This document shows positions 8,526-15,606 of a stretch of DNA of 21,099 nt, one piece after another; the first letter of the stretch is position 1, and each line of letters begins with the position of its first letter. The translations under genes and the position numbers were made by a program. The stretch comes from Saprospiraceae bacterium (lineage in GTDB: Bacteria > Bacteroidota > Bacteroidia > Chitinophagales > Saprospiraceae): contig JAGOIB010000018.1 of assembly GCA_017995875.1 (NCBI GenBank), positions 1 to 21,099 on the forward strand. The letters are read 5' to 3'. The notes beneath the pieces were generated by a model, which saw only the letters and a list, made by a program, of their open reading frames with translations, ran no database searches and had not been told where the DNA came from.

Positions 8526-9854
8526 TCAATAAACGATCATTTTTTCTGCAAAGGCTCCTTTTTCATTTCGTATTTCTACGAAATACATTCCGGGCGAAAG
8601 CGAAAGCCTCTCAAACGTTTCCCTTTGAAGGCCTGGCAGGTATGTCCGGTATTCAAGGGTCCCCATGACCTGCCCATTCACATTGAAAAGGGTGATCGCA
8701 GCACTACATGCTTCTTCCACCTGGAAGACAACTGCAAACTCCCCATTATTTGGATTCGGTTCGATATGAAAAGGAATTCCCTGTACAGATGCATCAACAG
8801 ATGCAGGAGGTGCCAGCAATCCGCTTCTCGGCCCCGTCAGCACATTACGCATAAGGTCCGATTGGCCTTTAGTGAACATATTCATGCATAACTCACTCGA
8901 ATAATCCATATAGTTTTCGATCAGATCAGGTACGTCAGCATTGTAATGGGTTTCGACCTGCATGCAGGTATTTTTTGTGGTATCGCAATCAAAGGCAGAT
9001 TGGGCGTTAGCAAATGGAGTATCATCGATGCCATCACTTTGCGCACAGTCATTTGCCCCGATCAAACCTCCATCCCCCCAGATATGACGCAGTCCAAAGT
9101 AATGTCCAACTTCATGCACAGGAGTCCGGCCCTTGACATCTATTGCGCCCCCACCGGCTATTTCTATCGGATTTGGATTGTTACTACCAAATACACGATA
9201 GTCAATGACCACACCATCTTCAAAAGCATCAGGCGCGCCTGAATTTTCCGGCCAGTTGGGAAGATTATTTGGTGGAAAAGCAAAGCCGAGAATTTGGCCT
9301 ACTTCCAGGCCAAAAATGGTAATAGGTTGAATTTTACAAACCCATATATTGAGAAATTGCTCCGGATCCAGGGCATTACTTCCGCCCAGGATATCCGATT
9401 TCACTTCAGGCAGCAGATTGGTGCCTAAAATATCTACCTCAAAATCAACCGCAGTCTGCACCCTGATGATGTCAGCCAGTTCGAATTGTATCCGGGGAGA
9501 ACCTGCCTCTGGTTGAAAAAAGGGGCGAAGATTATTGGTGTCTGCATTGTTCCGGTTGAAATCTTCATTCAGGATTCGCATCTGGTCCAGGATGATACTG
9601 TCATCGAGGTTCTCAGCTGCATTTTTCCACACGACATGCACTACAACATTTACGATGAGGGGTTCAAAGTTTCTGGAGGATGGTGTAGCTAAAGCTGTAT
9701 CAAAGGTTTTGTCAAAAGACTCCTGCAAGGATGGGTAATTCCTCCGTACGATATCAGAAAAAATATCATTACCGCACTGGACAGGCGGTATTGGGGATTG
9801 AGCTCCCAGGGATAACGTCCATAGAAAAGTTACTATCAGGATGAATCTGGTCAT
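8526..9854 (-). CDS. T9SS-exported M43 (pappalysin-type) zinc metalloprotease
   Basis: The 442-residue product starts at an internal ATG (9854), since from there it has a clean signal peptide (MTRFILIVTFLWTLSLGAQ); the longer frame to 9929 adds 25 unconvincing residues. The catalytic core holds the zinc site VHEVGHYFGLRH (His247, Glu248, His251, His257), followed by a Cys-containing loop, DGIDDTP, and the Met-turn ENYMDY (Met316), all hallmarks of the M43 cytophagalysin/pappalysin branch of metzincins. Cys pairs in this loop probably form disulfides. The C-terminal 80 residues (IEPNPNNG, then LSPGMYFVEI and EKMIVY) are a T9SS sorting domain, so the enzyme is probably exported and either anchored or released. 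The substrate is extracellular protein, inferred from family. No catalytic residue is missing. Confidence 0.95.
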   Translation of the reverse strand: MTRFILIVTFLWTLSLGAQSPIPPVQCGNDIFSDIVRRNYPSLQESFDKTFDTALATPSSRNFEPLIVNVVVHVVWKNAAENLDDSIILDQMRILNEDFNRNNADTNNLRPFFQPEAGSPRIQFELADIIRVQTAVDFEVDILGTNLLPEVKSDILGGSNALDPEQFLNIWVCKIQPITIFGLEVGQILGFAFPPNNLPNWPENSGAPDAFEDGVVIDYRVFGSNNPNPIEIAGGGAIDVKGRTPVHEVGHYFGLRHIWGDGGLIGANDCAQSDGIDDTPFANAQSAFDCDTTKNTCMQVETHYNADVPDLIENYMDYSSELCMNMFTKGQSDLMRNVLTGPRSGLLAPPASVDASVQGIPFHIEPNPNNGEFAVVFQVEEACSAAITLFNVNGQVMGTLEYRTYLPGLQRETFERLSLSPGMYFVEIRNEKGAFAEKMIVY

Positions 9855-9929
9855 TTGGATTATGTTTGGTGAAATGCCCTTATGTTGAGTGAATATATAA
9901 AGACATATGATGGTTTCAAATTTTACCAT

Positions 9930-9960
9930 AAAAAAACCGGCCCTTGAGCAGGTGCCGGTT
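9930..9960 (-). terminator. Rho-independent terminator after the CotH-kinase gene
   Basis: On the minus strand, arms AACCGGC and GCCGGTT plus an inner CCT/AGG pair (one bulged base) form a stem, directly followed by a run of seven T (9930-9936 as A on the plus strand). It begins about 40 bases after the stop of the CotH-type gene and lies upstream of the protease start, so these genes are separate transcription units. Confidence 0.85.
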
Positions 9961-9998
9961 TGAAAATCATCATGAAAAAATGGTCTGCTTCCCTTCTT

Positions 9999-12350
9999 TT
10001 AGAGTTTGATTGCTTTTACAACAACTGATTTTATATTTCCTAAACGGACATAATACATTCCGGGAGCTAAATCATGAACGGGTATCGTAGAATGGTAATC
10101 GGGCAGTTTGCCCGTTTTGACAACCCGGCCTGTTTGATCTGTTAAGCTGTATTCCAAAGGTGTATCCATTTGTTCGGCACGTATCCAGAGTTGATCCGTA
10201 AAGGGATTAGGGTAAATCATGAAAGTAAGTGGTGTCTCTGTTTCAGCCGTGCCGGTTGCATCCTCATTATTAGCATTAAACGTCGTGTGCTGGATCACAA
10301 AATCACCGGTACCGTTTGGAATACGTGCATAGCCCATATCCGTCGTCTGCGTACCGAATTCCATCTGATCTAATACATTCAATCCGCTATCAGAAAACAA
10401 CAATGTTTCTCCGGCAGCCGAAAGTTTAAACGAAGCATGGTACGGTCCATCATCTTTATCCTCATCTGCCCATATGATCAGGTAGCTGTCAGCAGGAAGA
10501 ACAGTGCCGGCAGGTATTTGCCATTTGTCAGGAACTGCAGTATTATCAGTGAGGTAGAAGCCGCTAAGGTCAACTTCAAAGTCATTCGTATTATACAATT
10601 CAATCCAGTCTTCATGTTGACCAGCTTCATCGGTTTCTCCCAGGTTATTGATCGCCAGGATTTCATTGATCACAACACCATTGGAAGCAAAGCTTTCAGC
10701 AACATTGTATACAAAAATATCATGTTCAGCACCTGTAGGCAAATAGGAGACTGAAAGCGCGGCATTATCTGCAACCGCTTCTATGTAATACCTGACGAAG
10801 GTTTGAGCAGCATATCCAGGGATCTGTGCAGCAAAAATCCCATCACCACTTGCGCCATCATCATGTGCACCATCATCATACATAGATGTCACTGTAAAAT
10901 TTCCGACCAGTCCTGTAGCATAGTAGAGGTTCACGCCTTTGATCCCGTTAGAAGAGGTGACAGTTGCCTGAATGATGGTTGCTTCATTTGCAACTGGAAT
11001 TTTGTATTCCTCTAAAGTGCTGTTATAAAAAGGTGCGGACACAATGGTTGGTGCTACCTGTGCTACTTCGGCATTACTCAGTAAAAAGGTTCTGCGATTG
11101 GCTACAAATGTTTTTAAACCCGGAACACCACTGGTGTATTGTGAATAAGGATATAATTTTTTAGTATCACTGTTGACAAGTGCTTTGATCCTGGTATCAA
11201 TAGTGTCAATCAGGGCATTTGCTTTTTCTGTTGTGAAGGTCTCCTGGAGGATGGTTCTGTAATGCGCGAGGTAGCGTTGGCGCCATTCCGGAATATTGAG
11301 AAGTTTATTCAACAATGGATAATTGACATTGGTCACATTTTTAAAGGGTCCCCAGCTTGCACTGGTGGCAAAATTGGTCTCAAAGGAAGAATTACCATCA
11401 TACTCCAGCGGGGTAGTACGATCCGTCTCTGGTTCATAGTAAGCGATATAATCCATTTTGCCTTTCATCGTGTAGCTATCATCATCCGTAAAGATGTTTT
11501 CTACAGCTAGAAACCAAAGGGCCTTGTCGATATCAAGCCTGGCACTGACATCTGCTTTATTAGCATCGGTAGCCGTGCCCAATAGCTCACACGCATCGAC
11601 TAATTTTTGCCATGGATTTTCAATATCACTTGATTTGAGCGCATAATATTCCTGGTACGTAGTGGTGTCAGGACCGAGATAATTCAGGCCTGCTGTTCCA
11701 TCGCCCCAGCCAGGACCTCCTCCTCCACCCATTCCGGTTTCTCCTGTAGTGGCTCTAAAGAGTGCTCCATCATTACTGAGAAAATATCCTTCCAGAAATG
11801 TTTTATCCACAGATTGGATATTGGGATAGATTCCCCAATCCTGATTGTTCAGAAACAAGTGGATAAAATTTGCTTTTGCAATCGGTGTGTGACGTGCCGC
11901 CATCTGGCAATACAGTACCTCCCGCATCATGGTCGGATCCTGATGGGCATTATTGAATTTCAGATTTTTAAACCCCATGAATTTTTGATCAGGGTGAATG
12001 AAATCAGAACTGATGGCAAAGGATTTCTTCTGCGAATTTCCTATCGTAAAGTAGGACGTGTTTCCTCTGAAACGAACGCCCACACTGTCATAGACAATAC
12101 TATCCAAGGTCATTGTGGCAGGAATTTCTGTTTCGCTTTGGTAATTATTGGTGAGTTGTGTCCAGTAATTAGCTTGTGGAAAATCCAGGTGTACTTCCCT
12201 GATCAGATCTTTCTGATATAATCCAATAGGTTCCTGGCCACCGGAATACAATATTTTTCCATCCGCCGAATAATACATCTCTCCTGGCAGGCTTTGGGAA
12301 ACAGCCCCCATTCCAATAGTCATCAAAGCAATCCATAAAATTCCTTTCAT
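9999..12350 (-). CDS. T9SS-exported CotH-kinase and lamin-tail protein
   Basis: The 783-residue product is taken from the ATG at 12350, which gives the signal peptide MKGILWIALMTIGMGAVSQ; the longer frame to 12440 overlaps a promoter-like box. The first part (about 40-430) is a CotH-kinase domain with FRGNTSY near residue 95, KSFAI near 110, a DDDSY motif at 289-293 and LEYDGN at 315-320 in place of the family's usual PWDLN. It also carries a Gly-rich insertion (206-218). An Ig-like domain follows (about 436-550, with a DDGAHDDGASGDG loop), then a lamin-tail domain (about 557-690, beginning VVINEILAINN) and a T9SS sorting domain (711-783, YPNPF to AIKL). Spore CotH phosphorylates proteins; here the protein should act outside the cell. 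Kinase activity is inferred only. Confidence 0.93.
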   Translation of the reverse strand: MKGILWIALMTIGMGAVSQSLPGEMYYSADGKILYSGGQEPIGLYQKDLIREVHLDFPQANYWTQLTNNYQSETEIPATMTLDSIVYDSVGVRFRGNTSYFTIGNSQKKSFAISSDFIHPDQKFMGFKNLKFNNAHQDPTMMREVLYCQMAARHTPIAKANFIHLFLNNQDWGIYPNIQSVDKTFLEGYFLSNDGALFRATTGETGMGGGGGPGWGDGTAGLNYLGPDTTTYQEYYALKSSDIENPWQKLVDACELLGTATDANKADVSARLDIDKALWFLAVENIFTDDDSYTMKGKMDYIAYYEPETDRTTPLEYDGNSSFETNFATSASWGPFKNVTNVNYPLLNKLLNIPEWRQRYLAHYRTILQETFTTEKANALIDTIDTRIKALVNSDTKKLYPYSQYTSGVPGLKTFVANRRTFLLSNAEVAQVAPTIVSAPFYNSTLEEYKIPVANEATIIQATVTSSNGIKGVNLYYATGLVGNFTVTSMYDDGAHDDGASGDGIFAAQIPGYAAQTFVRYYIEAVADNAALSVSYLPTGAEHDIFVYNVAESFASNGVVINEILAINNLGETDEAGQHEDWIELYNTNDFEVDLSGFYLTDNTAVPDKWQIPAGTVLPADSYLIIWADEDKDDGPYHASFKLSAAGETLLFSDSGLNVLDQMEFGTQTTDMGYARIPNGTGDFVIQHTTFNANNEDATGTAETETPLTFMIYPNPFTDQLWIRAEQMDTPLEYSLTDQTGRVVKTGKLPDYHSTIPVHDLAPGMYYVRLGNIKSVVVKAIKL

Positions 12351-12662
12351 TCTGTCTTTGAGTTTAGTAACGGTATCGTGTGATCGCATGCATAAAATAT
12401 GAGTGTCAAAAATACATTTGTTATCAGGGATGGCTTCCAATCGGGTGGATTAAATCCTGGAGAAGCACAACCTTATCCGGGTCAGCTCTCTGGAAAAGAT
12501 GGATTATTCAGGGTTTTGTACTCAAGCCGCAACCGATTTGGCTCATTTTGGCCATAGGTATGTCGGTCAGGCGACATCGGGGGGATAAGGCATAAGCCTC
12601 AGATTCGTTCCGGATCTCGTTACTATGTCTTTAGCCAAATCCTTTTTTGCTATCTGAAGTCT
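12351..12662. other. 312-base intergenic region
   Basis: This gap separates the CotH-kinase gene from the downstream end of the PLP-enzyme gene. It contains a promoter-like box for the CotH gene at 12407-12414, a small hairpin at 12560-12577 (ATGTCG and CGACAT around a 6-base loop), and an 8-base inverted pair CCTTATCC (12471-12478) / GGATAAGG (12583-12590). No convincing open reading frame, RNA gene or terminator with a T-tract is visible. Confidence 0.5.
12407..12414 (-). promoter_or_regulatory. possible Bacteroidota -7 promoter box upstream of the CotH-kinase gene
   Basis: TATTTTTG on the minus strand matches TAnnTTTG exactly. A TTG lies 23 bases upstream, at the long end of accepted -33 spacing. 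The predicted leader is about 50 bases to the ATG at 12350, which supports that start over the longer frame at 12440. Confidence 0.45.
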
Positions 12663-13967
12663 TTATACCAACTCCAAATCTGGTTTGATTGCACTACTCA
12701 TAGAAAATAAAGGTATATGGCTAAGCGCCTGATCAATATCACCTATGATATCATTATAGTTCTCCACGCCAACAGATAGCCTGATCATTTTTTCAGTAAT
12801 AGAGAGCGCCTGTTTATGCTCCGGTGCGACATCAGCATGTGTCATCGTGGCAGGATGCTCAGCAAGGCTCTCTGTGCTTCCCAGACTGACCGCCAGCTTG
12901 ATCAATTTGAGTGCATTTAAAAATATAAAGGCTTCTTTTTCACCGCCCTTAAGGTCAAAGGAGATCATTCCGCCGTTGGTTAAGCATTGCCGCTGCCTGA
13001 TGTGGTAGGCTTTACCGTCAGCTTCCGTTAAATTACCCGGATAATATACTTTTTCAATTTTCGGATGTTGATAGAGGTACGCGGCGATGCGTTCTGCATT
13101 GAAGGCCTGGATGTCCATTCTCATTTTTAGAGTCTCCAGGCTTCGCATCAGCAGCCAACCGGTCCATGGTCCTGCCATATTTCCAAGAAAGGTTCTTAAT
13201 CCTTTTACTCTTGTAATAAGTTCGGAAGAACCCAGGCAAGCTCCTGCAATGACATCACTATGCCCCCCGATATACTTAGTCGCTGAATATAATACCAGAT
13301 CAGCACCATGTTTCAGGGGATGTTGCCACACAGGCCCCATGTAGGTGTTGTCAACCGCTAATAATACATTCTTATCTTTTGTAGAAAAATAAGTTGCAAC
13401 GTCTTTGCTCCCGGATATATCTACCAGGTCATTGGTTGGATTGGCTGGTGTTTCGATATACACCATTGCCAGTTTATCAGCCATGCCGCTTTTTTCAACG
13501 AGGGCGATGATTTCTTCGGTTCCCTGACTTGCTCTGAAGGATAGCGTATGTATACCAAATTTGGGAAGAATTTTTTCAGTAAAATGATCACTTCCACCAT
13601 ACAGCGGCATGCTGGTCAGGAGCAGGTCACCGGGTTTTAAAAATTCAAATAACACAGTAGTGATCGCTGACATGCCACTGGCAAATACAGCGCATTCTTC
13701 TGCTTCATCCCAAAGACAGAGGCGGTCTTCTAGTATTTCCAGGTCGGGGTTGTTGATCCTGCTGTAGATCAGCCCCAATTCTTCTCCTTCATTTTTAGGT
13801 CGAAGGCCATAGGCAACTTCAAAAAAAGCTTTGCCTTCTTCAGCATTCTTAAAGACAAATGTAGAGGTCTGGAAAATCGGGCTCTTAATAGCCCCTTCTG
13901 AAAGCTCAGGTTTATACCCATAAGACATCATCAGGCTTTCAGGTTTCAATTTTTTAGAAGTAGACAT
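12663..13967 (-). CDS. PLP-dependent Cys/Met metabolism enzyme (cystathionine gamma-synthase family; gamma-lyase possible)
   Basis: The 434-residue protein belongs to the Cys/Met-metabolism fold type I PLP enzymes. The PLP lysine is Lys231 in LYSATKYIGGHSD; Asp206 (LAVDNTYMGP) holds the pyridine nitrogen; Tyr123 (PLYGGS) stacks on the ring; YSR at 69-71 binds the phosphate from the neighbouring subunit; and SLGSTESLAEHPATMTH near residue 365 is the typical substrate-side motif. Members of this family act as cystathionine gamma-synthases, cystathionine or methionine gamma-lyases, or O-acetylhomoserine sulfhydrylases; sequence alone does not settle which. It differs from standard members by a 15-residue insertion at about 51-65 and a C-terminal tail. 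It follows the SafE-like gene after an 89-base gap and may be read through from the cbb3 operon, but has no obvious link to it. Confidence 0.88.
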   Translation of the reverse strand: MSTSKKLKPESLMMSYGYKPELSEGAIKSPIFQTSTFVFKNAEEGKAFFEVAYGLRPKNEGEELGLIYSRINNPDLEILEDRLCLWDEAEECAVFASGMSAITTVLFEFLKPGDLLLTSMPLYGGSDHFTEKILPKFGIHTLSFRASQGTEEIIALVEKSGMADKLAMVYIETPANPTNDLVDISGSKDVATYFSTKDKNVLLAVDNTYMGPVWQHPLKHGADLVLYSATKYIGGHSDVIAGACLGSSELITRVKGLRTFLGNMAGPWTGWLLMRSLETLKMRMDIQAFNAERIAAYLYQHPKIEKVYYPGNLTEADGKAYHIRQRQCLTNGGMISFDLKGGEKEAFIFLNALKLIKLAVSLGSTESLAEHPATMTHADVAPEHKQALSITEKMIRLSVGVENYNDIIGDIDQALSHIPLFSMSSAIKPDLELV

Positions 13968-14056
13968 ACCAATAATTTTTTAATGGTTATGACAATCGCC
14001 TATCCATGGCTTGGCTGGATCGGCCCAATAAAAAGTGGTATGGTTCTAAAAATAAA

Positions 14057-14776
14057 TTACTGAGGTTTGTGACAACAACTTACCTCCGTTGATTCTTTAT
14101 CCATCGAAGGGCTCAGATAGGGTATTCCAAGATTCATTCCCCGTAATATCAACATCACTGCCATGACTCCAACAAAATACGGAACAGCCTTGTTTATTTT
14201 TTGTCTTGCTACACCTGATATGAGGTGACCAAATAGCATCAAACCTGCCATGACAGGCATGGTGCCTAAACCAAACGCAAACATCAAAAGGACACCGTGC
14301 CAGGTATGCATTGTAGCCATGGCTGCTGCGATAGCAACATAGACAAGGCCACAGGGAAGAAGACCATTTAACAATCCAATCGGAAATAAAGATGATACCG
14401 GTTTGGGAGCACTCAGTAATTTGCCCAGGGATTTTTGCACCCACCTGTTCAATTGCGCCAGCCAAATAATCCTGGAGGAAAACGAAAACCTTGAGACGAT
14501 AAATAACAGTATCAATATACCGGCAGCAATAGAGATGACTTGCTGCAAGCCCCACAATCTGAATTGCTGACCAAGAAAACCAAACGCCAATCCCAGGATA
14601 CTATAGGTAAGAGCCCTGCCAATATTATACAATCCTATCCCAATATATTTGTGAACACCCGTATACGACCTTACCGGTAATGCCAATGCAATGGGCCCAC
14701 ACATGCCAATACAATGAAAACTCCCCAAAAACCCGATGGAAAGACCCGTTAATATGCTTAGGTAGATTGCACTCAT
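14057..14776 (-). CDS. SafE/TauE-like membrane protein at the end of the cbb3 locus
   Basis: The 239-residue protein has about six membrane helices in two related halves and belongs to the sulfite exporter TauE/SafE-like (DsbD-like) group that often ends Bacteroidota cbb3 loci. It starts with a helix containing FHCIGMCGP (Cys22, Cys26) and repeats a related motif GLLPCGLVY (Cys142) in the second half, the arrangement of DsbD-type membrane domains. A C-terminal SCCHKPQ tail adds two Cys and a His, which may bind metal. In the cbb3 setting the most likely role is copper or thiol handling for oxidase assembly (related genes have been linked to copper supply), but sulfite export cannot be excluded. 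It is the last gene of the locus, separated from ccoH by a heptamer array that begins one base after its ATG on the plus-strand side. Confidence 0.82.
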   Translation of the reverse strand: MSAIYLSILTGLSIGFLGSFHCIGMCGPIALALPVRSYTGVHKYIGIGLYNIGRALTYSILGLAFGFLGQQFRLWGLQQVISIAAGILILLFIVSRFSFSSRIIWLAQLNRWVQKSLGKLLSAPKPVSSLFPIGLLNGLLPCGLVYVAIAAAMATMHTWHGVLLMFAFGLGTMPVMAGLMLFGHLISGVARQKINKAVPYFVGVMAVMLILRGMNLGIPYLSPSMDKESTEVSCCHKPQ

Positions 14777-14777
14777 T

Positions 14778-14965
14778 GAAAAAGTTTCGAGTTTACAGTT
14801 TCGAGTTTACAGTGTCGGGTTTGCAGTGTCGAGTGTCGAGTTTGCAGTTTACAGTTTTGGATTTATTATTTCGAGTGTATAGTTTCATTTTAACTGTTTA
14901 TGAGTCATAATTTTTGAATACTGAATTGCTATTTTTTCTCGAAACTCAAAACTCGCCACTCGAAA
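14778..14965. repeat. heptamer tandem-repeat array between the SafE-like gene and ccoH
   Basis: On the plus strand, consecutive 7-base units begin at 14785: TTTCGAG, TTTACAG, TTTCGAG, TTTACAG, TGTCGGG, TTTGCAG, TGTCGAG, TGTCGAG, TTTGCAG and TTTACAG, then more degenerate units up to about 14931. From 14938 to 14965 four units run in the opposite sense: CTCGAAA, CTCAAAA, CTCGCCA, CTCGAAA. The last one touches the TAG stop of ccoH (14966-14968). The gap is 189 bases, exactly 27 units long. No promoter or terminator is visible in it. Confidence 0.85.
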
Positions 14966-15403
14966 CTATTCAACAAACACACTCTCTTCCTTATAGAATT
15001 CCTTCCCACCATTCTTCCATTTGATTCTCGCCTTATACATTCCTTTCAACAAACTGCTCTTTGGAATCGTGCGCCTGTTAGACCCGTTTGGTTCAATTGC
15101 CAATTGCACATCCTTGCCCTTTGAATCGTTTCTCAGCAGTTCAATATTACCTGATTCGAGGCTTTCAAAAGTGCCCGGAGGCAATGTAATCACTACTTCA
15201 AGTAAAGTCTGGCCGACAAGGTTGTTGGTCGACACATTCTCCAGGTTCTGCCTGGCATCGATCACATCCTGGTATTCCAGTTCTTTCTGATAGTAATTGT
15301 CATCGATCATCTCATTGGTCTGCATGGACGCATAAAAAACCATCCCCAGCATCACTACCAGAAAGACGACGATGAAGATTGTTAGTTTATGTCCCCAATT
15401 CAT
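14966..15403 (-). CDS. ccoH: FixH/CcoH-type cbb3 oxidase assembly protein
   Basis: The 145-residue protein has the FixH/CcoH layout: a short N terminus (MNWGHK), one membrane helix (about 7-27) and a periplasmic domain of beta strands. The family motif around residues 28-50 is present as NEMIDDNYYQKELEYQDVID, with the conserved DNYY-and-Lys pattern that follows the helix. Family members help assemble and stabilise the cbb3 oxidase. Gene order (after ccoG, before the SafE-like gene) matches the usual cco/fix assembly cluster. Both flanking gaps are made of 7-base repeats; the stop codon TAG is followed without any spacing by repeat units. The upstream array occupies the place where a ribosome-binding site would lie. 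Confidence 0.9.
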   Translation of the reverse strand: MNWGHKLTIFIVVFLVVMLGMVFYASMQTNEMIDDNYYQKELEYQDVIDARQNLENVSTNNLVGQTLLEVVITLPPGTFESLESGNIELLRNDSKGKDVQLAIEPNGSNRRTIPKSSLLKGMYKARIKWKNGGKEFYKEESVFVE

Positions 15404-15606
15404 TTTAGTTTCGAGTTTCGAGTTTACAGTTTCGAGTTTACAGTTTCGAGTTTACAGTTGGCAGTTAGCAGGTAACACTTAATATTAAATTATATTTTTC
15501 ATTTTTCATTTTTCATTTTTCATTTTTCATTTTTCACTTTTCACTCTTCACTTTTCACTCTTCACTTTTCACTCGATACACGACACTCGACACTGCAAAC
15601 TCGACA
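15404..15606. repeat. double heptamer array between ccoH and ccoG
   Basis: The plus-strand array from 15409 to about 15471 reads TTTCGAG twice, then TTTACAG and TTTCGAG alternately, ending with TTGGCAG and TTAGCAG. After a short AT-rich break, an unbroken lattice of 16 units runs from 15495 to 15606: TTTTTCA six times, then CTTTTCA and CTCTTCA alternately, then CTCGATA, CACGACA, CTCGACA, CTGCAAA and CTCGACA. It abuts the ccoG stop (TAG at 15607-15609). The gap is 203 bases, exactly 29 units. Confidence 0.92.

Noticed and set aside
9855..9929. Longer N-terminal extension of the M43 protease
   Set aside because: The extension lacks a signal and would bury the clear signal peptide that starts at 9854.
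11814..12221. 135-codon plus-strand frame opposite the CotH-kinase gene
   Set aside because: Antisense shadow with no domain or signal; the minus-strand gene is well supported.
13968..14056. A SAM-type riboswitch upstream of the PLP enzyme
   Set aside because: The gap is 89 bases and shows no conserved stem or SAM-II-like pseudoknot that I can recognise.
14680..14910. Plus-strand open frame of 76 codons running through the heptamer array
   Set aside because: It is a translation of the repeat units (alternating VYSF/FTV-type residues) that overlaps the SafE-like gene on the other strand; no start signal or homology.
15495..15606. CRISPR-like direct repeats
   Set aside because: Units are 7 bases, contiguous and without spacers; no cas genes are nearby.
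14777..15606. A MITE or other transposon spanning the gaps
   Set aside because: The opposed arrays resemble terminal inverted repeats, but no target-site duplication is visible and the arrays end at gene boundaries rather than inside a defined element.
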